Counted from the stretch's first letter, positions 1 through 13,884 are shown. The stretch is 64,000 nucleotides of DNA from Hemicentrotus pulcherrimus (GCA_003118195.1 BEXV01000645.1:104368-168367), one strand, 5' to 3'. Numbers and translations are program-made. Notes: a model not told the origin generated them from the letters alone.

Positions 1-125
1 AACAAGATGGCGACGGACGGCCATGTGCGCGAAAGTGCCTATCCAGTGTAGTCAAATTCAGTGAACTTATGAGTGAATGCGTGCGACATGCAGCGCTGTG
101 TACGGAGGCTATGGGATAAGGCGGC
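1..125 (+). promoter_or_regulatory. CpG-rich 5' leader with YY1-like AAGATGGCG
   Basis: The first bases, AACAAGATGGCGACGG, match the YY1-type motif (AAnATGGCG) common just downstream of transcription starts in animal housekeeping promoters. CpG density is higher than in the following kilobases. Two upstream ORFs (14 and 16 codons) precede the ATG at 126. The promoter itself would lie off the window's left edge. Confidence 0.35.
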
Positions 126-313
126 ATGCGCTACAGATGTCGGCGCAACGTGATCTGGTTATCAGTGCTGTATTATGCTTTAGTCTTTACAACAGTCGTT
201 TGTTTTAAAAATATTTTAAAATTAAAAAAAATTGGAGTTTTGAGGCATGCAATTGGAATTCGGAGTTGGTATGAAAAATGCGGAGGAACTCCGCCTAAAT
301 CGGGGTGGTTGGC
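126..313 (+). CDS. Putative first coding exon with a signal-anchor segment
   Basis: The ATG at 126 opens a frame beginning MRYRCRRNVIWLSVLYYALV then FTTVVCF: a short arginine-rich tail and a roughly 20-residue hydrophobic stretch, the pattern of a type II membrane protein signal-anchor. An in-frame TAA at 117-119 makes this the first in-frame start. Two short upstream ORFs (from 7 and from 69) precede it in a CpG-rich leader. A consensus-like donor, TTGGCAG|gtatgc, follows at 313/314. No family is recognised; many Golgi enzymes begin like this. The plus-strand gene would continue downstream, but later exons are not proven. Confidence 0.4.
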
Positions 314-1250
314 AGGTATGCACATATGATTTATTCACTGATCTGATATGACAGATACAAATGAGGTACTTTCTATAGAAAATCATACGATGTTGATGTG
401 GTCCTTGAAATAGTATACAAGTTACATTCAGTAAAATGAGACTGCATTTAAACAATGATCATGTCATTATGTAATACTGATATTGTGCATTCATCCAAGT
501 CTCAATTTGCTATTATCAATGGGAACATGGGTTTGTCGTTGTCAAAGGCACGTTAAAACTAGCAAGTCATCATCCACGACAGAGCTGTCAAAGATAATGT
601 AGGGGCTGAGAAGAAATTACATGAATCAGGTACATCATCAACTTTATGTCAAAATCTATTATCATGAGCACCAACATATTCCTCTTATAACACTTGTGAC
701 ATAGTGACACATATACATGTAGATGCTTGGGTTCATTCTTTACATGTACATGTACCTACCAATACAGTTCTTTAAATCTCAATATTCTCCTCTCGCCCAC
801 CCAATCAGGGTCTATCAGTTACAACAGAAATTAAACAATGGATTTTCAATAGTTTGCTGATTTGAAAGACTGGTTATCACTTGTAAATGGTGAACAATTA
901 TGTTTCATTGACAGTTTATTTGCATAATATAAACTTGCCCTTCATCTTCTACCGGTAACTTTAGATGTGAAACATTACAGAGAAATAAGAATAGTATCCA
1001 GCGATTACATCTACAGATCAGAAACACTTTGCGGAATATTCTCAAAGACTAAAATTTCATTTGTTCACATTATTTCCTGTATTCTTTCACATTGAAGCCT
1101 AGACTATTACTTCAACAGCAAGGCAAGAAAGAAGAGTCTAGCCAAACAAACACAAAGCATGCATGCATGCTCCATCTGGTGTGAGATACTTCTTAACCTC
1201 CAACATCCCAGCAGAATACTTTGTAGTTCCTGCCTCTGCAGTGAGGGGGT

Positions 1251-1393
1251 TAACGTCACACTCTCCCAGCCCACAAGGCTGTCCGTACATCGACATGCCA
1301 CGGAGGATTCATCTAGTCATCTGGATTACCAACGACATCAAGCCAAAAACTGTCACCGTTCATTTCCTGTTGAAACATTCTCTGAGAATCTAA
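1251..1393 (+). CDS. Tentative second exon of the plus-strand gene
   Basis: After a pyrimidine-rich CTGCCTCTGCAG acceptor the open frame encodes RGLTSHSPSPQGCPYIDMPR then RIHLVIWITNDIKPKTVTVH and stops at 1393. The phase fits the donor at 313 (G plus TG gives Val). The block is richer in G+C than its surroundings, but it is also open in a second frame and on the other strand, and no homology is recognised. It may equally be non-coding. Confidence 0.2.
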
Positions 1394-1439
1394 TCAATTC
1401 AGTCTTGCCCATGAGCAGCAATTCAACCAAAGATTAGAT

Positions 1440-4040
1440 GCTTTCTACCCACGATCTTCTAGTCCTTCTACATAGTAATGATACTAATCATGAACAAGGC
1501 ATGAATGCATCTATTAGCTGTTGCATCATCTGATTGAAGACACCTACATTCAACCCACTCAAGCCAAAACATTTAATTGAAATACAGAGAGGAGTGTTCA
1601 ATCTTTGTTATTGGCAAACTACATGTAAAAGATCTTTTGGCAAAAACAGTGAAGGACGTAATTGCTGCACTTGTTGCCTGTAAAACCGTTTCCATGTACA
1701 GGTTCATCAACAATATGTAAATGACTTTTGTTTTCCATGAAAATGTTCCTAAATTTGGTAAAAAATCAACATGCAAGGAAAAAATACAACCTATCAGCAA
1801 ATCTGTCAATTATTGCTGACAATATTGATGTTACTAAACACCATTTTGAGTCTCAAGTTTTCTTTGTATTCCCTAGTTCTGTAATATCAATGTCATTGTA
1901 TAATTGCTAAATGAAAAATTAAATAGTGGTCAGGTTTGGGTTTCAATCATCATTCCCTTTTGGCCAGCACCCTTTTTTCACTCTGGACAATCCCTCTTAT
2001 GAATCCTCTTGATGAAAATGTTTGGCTGACCCTTGGACATACACATTTGACCATTTCCTTACGTCAATTCCTTAACTTCCTGTGACCAATCTCTTTGGCG
2101 TCCTCCTCCTTGGCCAACCATTTTGGCTAATGCCTCTGACCAATATCTTTGGACTAAGCCTTTGTTCAATCTCTCTGATCTTTCTATGGACAATCTTTTT
2201 GGTGAGTCCTTGTTACTCTTTATATTCATTTGGTCATAATTATGTTTGGTCTGTTCTTTTGATGTACACGGGTCTGTTTGGTTTATTTTTAAAGTAGTGC
2301 GTTTGTTAAATATGTTGGGAACTCCTTCAAACAATCCACTTAGTTACCTGTAGTTCTTTCAACCAATTTTGTATCGGTCAATTCCTTTGGATTATCATTC
2401 TAGACAAAGCATTCTGTTCACTCTTTGACCAACGCTTTATAACCATTTCTTTGGTTATTATTGTTATTTGATATGGCACAAGACATTATCTACCGAGTTG
2501 ATATACCAGGAACGCCATTAAACCTTTTCAAACACAACTATGACAATGTAGGACCATAGGTCTATGGTAGGACAGAACAAGGAAATGAGTTGCGCCTGAA
2601 CACCTAGGGTATCCCCCCCCCCCCTCCAGCCAGGAAGCCTCACATGTACATTGTATCAGTTGCAGACAATCCTATGGTAATATTCATCTGTTAAATTACA
2701 TGTAGCCTATATTCTGTGCAACTAAACATCTGTAAAAGGGTAGCCTAGAAACTACTTTATTTGCTTAACACACTCCTTTACATTTAACAAGGGAGTTATG
2801 CCTCATATCTCCTTGCATGTTTGAAGTGAACAGCAAATCCAATTGATTAGGCTTCATACTCTGTCATGATGCATCATCAAATCAATATTCAATGTGGGTT
2901 TCCTTATACACTGTACATGTAGGGTATGTACTGTAGTTCTGCTCGTAAAATCACATGATTATTATTTTTTCTAATAAAGAAAACATCAGGATTATTAAAA
3001 TCAAAAGAAATTTTGCTCATTGAAAGTGGAGTTGAAATACTGCATCATTACAAGTTAACCCCATGTTCAGTAACATACACAATTTTAGAATCTTGCGCAA
3101 AAAATGATGAGGTTATTTTTTCCCAACTTGCTCAAACAACGGTGATATTAGGTTATAAGTACACACCCTTTCAAGTGGGAATGTAACACTTTCAATTTCA
3201 TCTCTGTCCTTAGGATATTTAGTGTTATACATGTACATGTATATATTTTTGTCAAATTTCAATCTATTTACAATTACAAGAATTTTTTTGAAAACAGAAG
3301 AGCAGCTTAAGTATCTCAGGTTACCAAGCAAAAGCCTCCAAATAGTCCGTTAAAGAAATCAGTATTGCTTAGAAGGCAATGACCCCAGCTTTCTAATCTT
3401 TTTCTTTCCTCTTTTTCTCTTTTTCTCTGCACCTAATCCTGGCTAACTAATGCTCCCAGATGCGAGAAACACTAGGGAACTAAACGCACTGAGTGGAAGC
3501 TAATGCAGAGCCCAAAGGCACTCAAGGCAGGATGGAAAAAGATCCCGTTTACAATCCTGTTTCCTCAAATGAACAGGATTTGTCGCCACTGGCATTACGT
3601 ATTAAGACAAGATGCCATATGCATACAGTGCACATGAATACAAATCTCCTAATGTGCACGAATGAACGCTGTCCATTTTGATAGAAGGAGATATTCAAGA
3701 TATGAATAACAAATGTGCATAACATAATTCTTTCAAGAAGGGAATTGTGATGACAGAAGCTAAAAAGGAGCATTCAAACACTTTCATTATACCATCTTGA
3801 AAAGACTGAAAATGTAGAAAACAGAAAACAGAAAGACCAACTGAATGAAAAGGAATTTTGAGAGAGGTAGCAGAAGCTTGAGACTATGGCCACTTCTCAA
3901 GACTAAGCTCTGGATCTATTATTACTCACATGTCCCCCTCAAGGTTGGTCACCATTCACCCACTCCCAACCTGAAAGGTTTCCTTCATACGACCATTCAG
4001 ATCTCAAGTATAGATGAGGTTTGATGGGTTCATTTAGCTC
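1440..4040. other. Non-coding stretch
   Basis: AT-rich, likely intron or intergenic. Apart from the degenerate minisatellite at 1940-2460 and a 12-13 base C run near 2618-2630, nothing recognised; short open frames show no protein-like features. Confidence 0.6.
1940..2460. repeat. Degenerate minisatellite, unit about 24-27 bp
   Basis: Repeated variants of GACCAATCTCTTTGG joined by TCCT- or CCTC-type spacers (for example 2082-2099, 2112-2128, 2137-2155). Strongly diverged. Confidence 0.6.
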
Positions 4041-4043
4041 TAA

Positions 4044-4444
4044 GGGCGTGTTTATGCTTCACTTTTTTTGGCCAGAATCAGGCATCTGTTACGCGTTTAG
4101 TTTAAAACACTGTTGCGTTCATGCTCACTTTTGTAGAATCACCGAAAAACGGCAATCACGATCGCCGATCATAAACTCACAAAAAGATACGTTTACAATT
4201 TATAAACACGTTTAAATGGGGTCAACGCACTGACCTCTAGTGGGTCTACGTAGCATGCACAGTGAAGGTTTGCGAATCCAGCTGGAAGACCAATTAAGGC
4301 CACACACAGAGAATTGCCTGTAGGAGCCAGATACATGTAAGTGAGCATAAACAGTACATCGTGGAACTGCGATTACAATGAGCGTTTACGATGAGCGTTA
4401 CAAATCGCATATTCTGCCTTCAAAAGTGAAGCATAAACGCGGCC
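4044..4444. mobile_element. PIF/Harbinger-like MITE with TAA target duplication
   Basis: 401 bp. Terminal inverted repeats share GTTTATGCTTCACTTTT (left GGGCGTG..., right complement GGCCGCG...). The element is flanked by TAA at 4041-4043 and 4445-4447. No transposase frame. The 3-bp TAA/TWA duplication fits PIF/Harbinger. Confidence 0.82.
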
Positions 4445-5470
4445 TAAGAAGGGGGTTTAAGGATACCCCCTCTCAAATAAGATATTGACTCAGGGTATGC
4501 TAATCCTGGCTCTTAAATGATCAGAGGTGTCTGAACTCTCATAGATGCTTCATCCTCAAAGACTTCAATACAGGATATATCCTTCCCATTGTCTAGGGAT
4601 GGTCACAGAATCTTGAGTACTTCCCTATGTGTATTGTCTATACAAAGTTTGTCAATTGTCTGGACTACTGTAAGCCCTCAAAGACATAGGCCTACACAGA
4701 ATCTTTCAAGAAGAGAAGATAGTTCCTGGCTATTGTTCTAACATGGACTACTACTTTATGGTCAGAACATTTTACCATCAATTGAGCAAATGAATGAATG
4801 CTATTTATGCCTAGTAAACAACATGAGAGAGCAGGGTGGACTGTACATGTAGGGCTTATCCTTCAAATTGCAAAATGATTTGAAGTGTTTGTGCTGGGTC
4901 AGAAAGGGCCTTGAGTAGGAACAATAGAGGGTAGGAGGGACTAGTGGAGAGGTGCCAAGATGCCCCCTTTCCATCGCCCAGTGGGTCAATAACAGTCACA
5001 CCTGGTATAAGAGCACCAGGAATGAAACGTCAGGAGAAACATGAAGCTATAATCACTTGACAACATTGCATATTCCATGGCCATATCCCTATCTCTGGGT
5101 CTATGATGATGTCAAGTTAAAGGGGACCCGCAACATTCAGTCTATGAAAAATGTAAACATTGTAGTAAGAATAAAAATACCCATGAAACTCTTATAACGA
5201 TTATTTCTTAGAACAAAATAAAGCTGGAGTAATAATATCTAAAATCCTTAGAAATCACATAAAGATGTTTATATAATATATGCACTACACAAGAAATGAC
5301 ATATTCTTCATATAACTCACAGAGGAAATAAACTTCAGTAGAAGGTAGAAACTACCCCGCAGTCAGACTACCAAAATTCATTGTAACACTATACGACAAG
5401 TAATAACGTTTGTTTCTAGTCTGAACATGATATACAGACTCAGGGTCCAGCTCTAGTCTGAAAATCATAA

Positions 5471-5848
5471 GGCCCGTCTTCACTATCTCGAGATTGCCAA
5501 ATATCCAGCTATTTGAACTATCCCCATCAAAAACTATCCCCATCAAAAACTATCCAGCTATTTGCGTCTTCATTGGACCGAAGTACGGAGTCAAATATCC
5601 TGATCCCATCATGCACAACAATTTCCGGTTCGCACATGCGATCTATACCGCTCAGCGCGCTAGTACAACCACTGACCTCGAGTAAAAACCGCAAACTAGA
5701 CCGAGATATCTTGGGATATTATCCCGACCAACTATCCAGCTAATTTGCTACTTCGGTCTAGTGAAGACGCAAATAGCTGGATAGCTTTCGATCGGGATAG
5801 TTCAAAATAGCTGGATATTTGGCAATCTCGAGATAGTGCAGACACACC
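5471..5848. mobile_element. Foldback MITE with long inverted repeats
   Basis: About 378 bp. The two arms share CACTATCTCGAGATTGCCAA, then ATATCCAGCTATTT, GAACTATCCC and, further in, GCTATTTGCGTCTTCA, so each arm is about 100 bp with small indels. The left arm has a local duplication of ACTATCCCCATCAAAA. Flanks are TAA on the left and TAT on the right, so the target duplication is unclear. Confidence 0.75.
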
Positions 5849-6364
5849 TATTGTGGGCAGGGCTTATAGTGAGCGTGCACTGATCATTGGCCAGCTGTCA
5901 AGTCAACTACCGTAGCCTCTTTGAGATTTATTTTCCTAACATGTACACTGTTGTCTTCCAGTCTGTATGCTTCTTTTGCAATACATGATTATTTACCGTA
6001 CACAATTCTTCATTCAGTTTCATATCAATTCCCTTAAGTTTAGTATGAAAAGGGAGACATTACACCTTGTCCACTGGTTGAAATCAATTTTAGTTTTGCT
6101 TTTTATAGAGAGACATGGATCAATTCTCAATCATTAATGACTCTTTTGTAGCCTCATTACATAACTCATTAAAACTTTCATGGCCACACCTATTAAAGCT
6201 CCTATAGAAATGACATACATATACATAAACTCGCACTAGTCACTATCTCTGGAGAATGATGAGAACTCTGATTATACGATTACAAGCTTTGAGAAAAATC
6301 AAATAAACAATATTTATAATATAGTTTACCCAGATAAGTCTTATCAGCTTCATTGCTGTTCTTT

Positions 6365-6560
6365 TTGATGACCCTACAATTACCGTTGCCCAAGCAGTTG
6401 CCAGGTACCCATTTTGCATTTACGCCTATATGGAGAGTGGCAAATATGAATTAATTTCTTGCCAAAGGACTTTAGTGCTTATCATGGATTTGAACCCCCT
6501 ACCCTCGGATTAAGATTCAAGTGTATGAACCTTTATACATGTACCAGAACACCTCTATAA
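6365..6560 (-). mobile_element. Degenerate tRNA-derived SINE
   Basis: On the minus strand a Pol III B-box-like GGTTCAAATCC is preceded by a weak A-box region. It is followed by a body (TTTGCCACTCTCCA ... GGGTACCTGGCA) of a type I associate with tRNA-SINEs of marine invertebrates. The head is interrupted by ACATGTA-type sequence and is unlikely to be active. Confidence 0.55.
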
Positions 6561-7363
6561 TCAAGAAAGAAACAATGCTTTTTACATATTAATAAAGCCA
6601 AATGTATGCCTACATTCTAGCACAATGCACCAATTTACATTACCTGTATGTTTGCAAAATAGTAAATTAGTTCCTTGCCTTCAGAAACTGTCTTCTAAAT
6701 AAACCTATTTAAAACTGAAAGTCTGAAATCATGAGGGTTTATCATCACTAATATTAACAATCATTGATATACATTTAAATCAAGTCACAGATAAGCACCT
6801 ATCGGTACATGTACAAAAGTCAAAAGAAGTCAAAATAATTAATAAAAAAGGGAATCTTGTGAATTTTGTACAGCATCAGTAGTGATTTACTACATGATTC
6901 AGAAACATACATGTACTGTTTCAATCGTGGGATGTCATTAACCCCTTTTGATGGATATTAAATACAATCACGTTGTGATGGAATATTGATCAAATGTTGA
7001 AAAGTAGTATTGATTTTCCACTCAATTGCAGCAATTACCAAACAATATGCATGATGTTCACAGGCCCATGTGTACACTGTACATGTTACATGCATCTACA
7101 CCTGTACCACTGTGAGTGCAAAACTGTTTCTAAAACAATATGAATGAGAGAAAAAAGATTGGTAAACTATATGAAGAAAGACTTGATTTAAAATGCCACT
7201 AGCGTCTGCTTAGAGGAAGTACAATGTACATGTAGGATGTAACTATCTACTAAAAAATACAAATGAACTGGTACTGTCTTTCATTACAAGCAAATACATA
7301 TACCGGTAGGGCCTATATACAGTACATGCGGACAAAGGATTGGATGGGTTTCAAAAAGAACAT

Positions 7364-7773
7364 TTCCTGTAGACTTAGCGAGAACTATTTAGGTATTAGT
7401 TGGAAAGCTCATCTAACTTAAATGTAAGCTAGGAAAAGATGAATTACTACCGGTAACCTACTTAATTACTCTCCCCCATATATGGTAATTATAAAAGAAT
7501 AACCTAGTCTGGAATCCATAGACTATCCCCCATACCTCCTTTTGTCCAAACTCAACATTTGTTGTCAATTCCTGTAGACTTAGCGAGAACTATTTAGGTA
7601 TTAGTTGGAAAGCTCATCTAACTTAAATGTAAGCTAGGAAAAGATGAATTACTACCGGTAACCTACTTAATTACTCTCCCCCATATATGGTAATTATAAA
7701 AGAATAACCTAGTCTGGAATCCATAGACTATCCCCCATACCTCCTTTTGTCCAAACTCAACATTTGTTGTCAA
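7364..7773. repeat. Perfect 205-bp tandem duplication
   Basis: The segment 7364-7568 is repeated without a visible difference at 7569-7773. Each copy starts TTCCTGTAGACTTAGCGAGA and ends AACATTTGTTGTCAA. Either a very recent duplication or an assembly artefact from merged haplotypes. Confidence 0.9.
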
Positions 7774-10700
7774 TGAGTGGGATAAACTACAGTATTCCTG
7801 CCTGAAAGCTAGGCCACTGAAAACCAAACTATATGCTCACTCTACATGCACGTGAGTCACAATGATGCACATTGTTCATATGTCAATTATAGTGCAATGA
7901 CACGCACAACAACATAATGAGCTGTCTCATGTTTTTTTAACAGTTGCGTACATTCAAGTAATATGACAACAAAATATTCCATGTCACATCTTTGCAGAAT
8001 GTCTTTTTTTCTGCCACAACAAAATTCCCAAAAGCCAAAGAATCTCATAATATATTTCTCTCATAAAGCGTCACAAATAAATTAACAGCACTTTTAGATT
8101 AAAGAACATTGTTTCCAGTATAAACTTTAACTGTACAACTCTTTTGAAACCATAGCCTTTTGTCAGGACTAAACCCCATCTTGCCATTGATCGCAAGTCA
8201 ATCAATCACAAGTCAACAAATAAATTGAAAGTTTCAATTCCCTATCTATTATGTATATACATGTACATGTAGTTTTGATTGATATCAATCCTAAATAAGT
8301 TGTGATTAAACAACTGTTTATAAGGCAGGATCCTGGTGTCTCATGCATATTCTTAATAGAACAGGCACACAATTCTCTTTACAAGATATGTACCGGTAAA
8401 CAATAAGGTATAAACAGCTTTGTTTGTTTTTTGTTCATTTGATTTAAAAAAAAAATCATTTTAGAGTAAATTGTAATTGTATATGTTTGTTCTTCTCCTC
8501 TGAAGCTGATCACAAGACATCCTGGGCTTAAATTTTCTACACCCTAACCCAATGTATTTCTTTACACCATCATTCTCATTAATACTGTGTTAGAAGACAC
8601 AAACCTTGAAGAAAGGCTAGAATGTTGTGAACACAGCTTGAGAGAGAGAAGTCCCTCGATGAAAGACGCAATTAGGAGAGTTTACTTACTGGGTGTTCAA
8701 ATCCCCCTACAGGGTAAGTTTGCTGGGACAGATGGATGAATATACGCATAAACTTGAACCAGGCATAAAGCGGAGAAGACCATGGATCGAGCTAAACACT
8801 TTTACTTTGTAAAATCTTAATCAAGATTAATCCTTTTATATAGGAAGGTTATTGTCCTTGCCATTTCAAGAATTTCTCACCAGCTACGTACATGTGTGAA
8901 TACTGTAGATCCGACTGTAAGAATACCATGACTGTTTGTGACCCTTCTTGTAATATACCATATGCCATAAATATTATAATATGTTTATGACGAACATTTG
9001 ATATCCCTGCAAGGACAAGGACCCTGCCAGCAATAAGCATGGTATGATAAGTCCTTGTGGGTAATTGATCGGTCTCAATTTATTTTTTTTCTTCACACAT
9101 ACATGTTCATAATAATAATAAAATACTACTTTATTCTTTTATAGCGCTTTTCATATCTGTTGAAATTTTGATGTGCTTTACAACATACATATAATTATCT
9201 CATGAAATATGATGTACTGGTATTATGTAACAAATTACAAGAGACAGGAAGGCTATTATCTACACCTCCTGTTATCTATGAACAGAGTAACCATCATTAA
9301 CACATACAAATGTAGTTACTGGTACAAAAGCTTATCTGCTTCTTAAATACATCTACTTGCAAGCCTACAATTTTTTCTTACAACTTATAAAGAAAAGATA
9401 AATTCAGGTTTTTGAATGTTTCAAAAACAATTGGTGTAGAGCCCTGGGTTATATTTTCATTTTATTGTAGTGATTATTAGCTGCTCTAGTTTTCATTACA
9501 CATATAAAAACAGGTCATAGTTGAAGTATTCATAAGCACTTCATAAACAGTTGGCCGTTTAGGCTCTTGTCTCAAGTGTAGGGACAAAGTAAGCAGGCTT
9601 GCTAAGAAATTAACAGACTTCCAAATACAGAGTGTCCGAGGACAATATTGTTATCAGGACTACAGAAATACATGTATATAAATGTACTTACACATGTAAT
9701 CTAGGTAACCTACCAAATGAGCCCCTTTTATTCTTCTAGATAATCATTTATTGACTGTTAAAAGTTTGAGAAAAACACATATTTTGAGGAATACCGATAC
9801 ACTTATCTTATCAAACCCATCTTGCTGAAGTACTTTTGGCTCACTAAGTCGAGCCAACATTTGAATACAAAGGAAACTTTTCACAAAACAACCCATAAAC
9901 AGCTTTGTCAATCAAAGCAGAAAGGCATGGTACGTAAGCTCCTGACATTTTCAGATTCTAAGTTATTCATCTAGATTTGTAGAAGAACATCTCCTTCAAA
10001 TCACCATACAAGTGAATTCCTTTATCAATCCTCCTCCTACAGTTTTATCCCCAGATTTTGAAGTGCAGAAAGTTGGGATCGAAGTTCGAGTACAAACAAC
10101 GCTGCGCAATGTAGTTTTGATATCTTAACTTAGCAGGGATTGAGACTGCACCCTATCACCAGCCAGTGGGTGGATCTCCCAAAGCTCTCGATCAAACTAA
10201 ATCCTTTTTTTCTTCATTAGTTGGGAGTCCTGAGGTCAGGAAGAATGCTAGAAATCCTCTAGGATTCAAGCCCAAAAGGGTGTGCACTTGTCAGGTGGGG
10301 GAAGAAGATATGAAATGCAATTAAACCAATCCCAAGAGCAAAATCCAGGCAATACATTATCAGGTCCCTCTGAAGGCCTTCACTAGTACACATTTCACAA
10401 CTGAAAGAAGTTGAACATCACAAAGCACTTTTGTGCATCTATATTCAGTCAACAAAACGATATGCATTACATGTAGATCTATGTACATGTATACTCCAAA
10501 GTAAATGTAAATGATAAGGAAATGAAAATTGAAATGTTTTCAATTGAAATAAATTATTCATCTAAGTTCTAACCTGCTCAGTGATGCTATTACATGTACA
10601 TGAAAATAATAACAATAATGCAAACAACAACAAAAGCTAGAGAATATTCTAACAGATAAATATAAAAGATATATAACAATTTTATATGATTCATGTCTGC

Positions 10701-11414
10701 TATGTATTTGATAGCTAAATTGTTATTTTTTGTTTCTTTGTTTTCCACAAGCCTATGGCACAAGCTTGATTGGGATATCCACTACTAATGATTTTACAAT
10801 TACATGTAAGACAATTTCTTGAAAAGGGCCAGATTTTGCTTTCCTTGTAGACCACTTATATTGATTGACCCACAACATACATGGGGCCTAAACACCTACA
10901 AATAATATACTGGTATTAAAATACCAAGAACACCACAAAGAAAAATGCTGTTACTCACCACCTGTAAGATGACCAGGCAAACTCATGATTGTAAATCCAA
11001 AAAGGGTAAAAATCCTTGGTAGAAATTCAGATAAAAGCTGAAAAATTATGAAAGAAAGCAGACTCCCATAGGATAGAACCTGCAAACAAGTGCCATGCTC
11101 TAGCTAATAAGACTGAATGAGGGACTAGCTGAATGACCTAACCCTCGCTAACTCACTAAATGGTCCCTTCCTCACACATGACTGGCTGGCCGTACACTCT
11201 CTTTATACATTACAACTAGTCTACAATATGCAGACCCAGTCCAACCAGGGCTCAATTAGGCTTCATCCTACCTTTCTTGGCCTGGGGGAAACTACAGGCC
11301 TAGTCATATTTATAACATGTACATATATATTTGAGTATTATATTTTTTTTGTATTCCTCTACAATTTTCAATGTATAGGTACAGGAACTTGTATATTGTA
11401 CATGTATATGTCCA
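7774..11414. other. Non-coding stretch
   Basis: AT-rich with scattered ACATGTACATG palindromes and one repeat fragment (9105-9185). No exon or RNA gene supported. Confidence 0.6.
9105..9185. repeat. Dispersed repeat fragment with ATAGCGCTTTTCA core
   Basis: (AAT)n-like start followed by TTTATAGCGCTTTTCATATC and GTGCTTTACAAC, a module I recall as common in marine-invertebrate repeats. A possible relative (ACATAGCGCTTAATACAAAT) is at 54791-54840. Confidence 0.4.
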
Positions 11415-11423
11415 TGGAGATCC

Positions 11424-11923
11424 TAGCCTTTAAACAAGGCCACTTGTCTGTTAGACGCAGAGCGACTAAAACGAGACTAATCGCGAAAACCCGGGTGAAC
11501 GAGAGAGCGAGAACCGCTGCCAAGTAGCCTTTAGTAATGTGATTTCGATTTCTTATGTTAACCTTTGTTTCCGACTGGAATTTGCTACCGAAATGGTAGC
11601 GTCCAATCAGCGAACGTATCCTCACATCGGACATCAGCATATAGTATTCATCACACACACACACAGAGACACATATGCACAGTAAACTCTACGTAATACG
11701 AACATATGGTCTAAGACCTCTGACCTCTACATCGAACGAAAGCGAATTGGACTGGATCGCCGTTCTGTTGGTCAAAATGTATCTATGAATAATTCATGCG
11801 GAGCAGTGAAGCTCACTTTCCAAAAGGCCTCGTGACATTCGTCACTCGGTCCCGCGTTCACCCGGGGTATCTAGACTCATCTCAGCCGCTTAGCCAGAGT
11901 CACGAGGCCTTGTCAAAAGGCTA
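11424..11923. mobile_element. Mutator-like MITE with 9-bp target duplication
   Basis: 500 bp. Ends are inverted: TAGCCTTTAAACAAGGCC on the left, TAGCCTTTTGACAAGGCC on the complement of the right, with further similarity inward (CCCGGGTGAACG on both arms). Flanked by an exact 9-bp repeat TGGAGATCC at 11415-11423 and 11924-11932. A 9-bp duplication is the hallmark of MULE elements. No transposase frame. It is markedly more GC- and CpG-rich than its surroundings. Confidence 0.82.
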
Positions 11924-11932
11924 TGGAGATCC

Positions 11933-13884
11933 CAGCTCTCTATGTCAATATACCAGTAGGGAAGTGAACAGTTATCACTACAATTACAGTTATCGTTAGC
12001 ATTTCATAGAAAAGATGGTCCTGGTGCTGTACGGATTATTGTGGTTATTGACATTATTTGGAAACATTTTTGACCAATGTACCTACAAAATAAAAGTTGG
12101 CATTATAAACTGTTAAAACAGCTGTGTTTTTACTTCATTGATAAAAATGTTAAAACATGTAGAATTGTAGATGTTAGTTCATATTATTTATTATGAAGGC
12201 TACCTACATGTAAATGTTAATGTTGTTGTATGTAAACGCAACTCACAATTCAAAAACCTGCTACAATGTACATGTATGCTTGCATAATTGAAATTCCTAT
12301 CACAACACTTCTCAATATCTTGCTCAAAAATATTGTAAAGGCCCCTGTGAAGAGAGCACAAATACTGCTTTGATCTCTGAGTGACCTCCAAGGACTAAGA
12401 TCAGGTCTGATATACAAGACTATTCAAGGTTTGCCCTGATTGGTTGAAGCTTTCAATTTACACAGGAACTCAGCAACCAAGGTGTGAGAGAATTGGAGCA
12501 GTCCTGGCAAACAGGTTCCTCTGTGTTCATACATATACTTTAGTCCTTCTTTAATACTATGATTTCTCTTGCAATGTACACCTTTTTAGGTTCAATTAAC
12601 ATTATTTTCTTTAACCTCTTGATCTAATGTAAACCTGCAACATACAATTTGTTGTAGATCACATGTACACAGATTAAATAGATACGTATGGCTAGTTCAA
12701 CTCTTTCATGATGACCTGTGAGAACCAAATACAATTTGCTCTCTTTCTTTCAGTATCTTAATGTAATTTGGGCGTTTATGAAATTTCTTTTCTTAGTTCC
12801 ACTTTCTAAAGAGAAACATTACACAAAAATTAAAACATGATTCATGCAGTTTTTTTTTTATTTCCAAAGGTAACTAAAACATAACTATAAACATGATTTA
12901 TATATGATTGAGAGAGGGTACGTTTAAGTTTGATCAGTACACACATCATAAAGGACCAAGGTCAAGACCCAACAAACACAATTTAGACCCCTTGATTCAA
13001 CATTGTGTATTTGTAGAATACCTTTCCTCATTTGTCCCCATGTATAGCCAAATGAAAGCAGAACAGAGTTGTATTATCTTGAGTGTATAGACAGACAAAG
13101 ATGTGCAAACATTACCCTCATAAACATCCCAAGGAAACTACTTTGTAGTATGCTTGTTAAAGGAATACATCACTAATTGTACTTTCCTGCTTCAGCAGAA
13201 ATGTATGCAACACATAAAGCTTATGCCTGACCAGAATACAACGTACACACTATAATTAATGTATATGCACACAACAGCTAAACCCAGTAGCTTATTTCCT
13301 TTGATTGTTCATTTTTAGTCAGTGTATGCCTATTTTGTCCCATTTTGAAATATCTTATAAAATCAGAATATTGTTTTTACAGGTTATCAAACTGAGCAGA
13401 CTGATACCTACATGTACATGTATAACAGCCTCCAAACATCCAGAATACTTGTAGCTAGCAATAAAAGACAGAAGTCCTTTAAAATACATGTCCACATAGA
13501 TAGGACTACATACATGTATTGTAGTAATAAAATACACCATTCCTTTAAAGTAGATGGGACTACATTGTAGCGATAAGCTCCTGTCATCAAGCCCATTACA
13601 TTGTGTTGAATGATGGACATGTATTCTATGAATGATGGGAGGGTTTACTTCTCAAACATGACCTAGATAGGTTGTGAAGCAGGACCACCTGTGCATACAC
13701 CACACACAAGCTCAACTTTCTTCCCCTCTTCACATCCATCCATCCATCCTTGTACATCATATCCACACAATCAATACTTTCAAATGATTCCTACACTACA
13801 TGATACTACACACCATAATATGCCTCTATGGCACCATCAAGGATCACCTGACACCTGTACAAGTACAGTTACTGTCCATATTTA

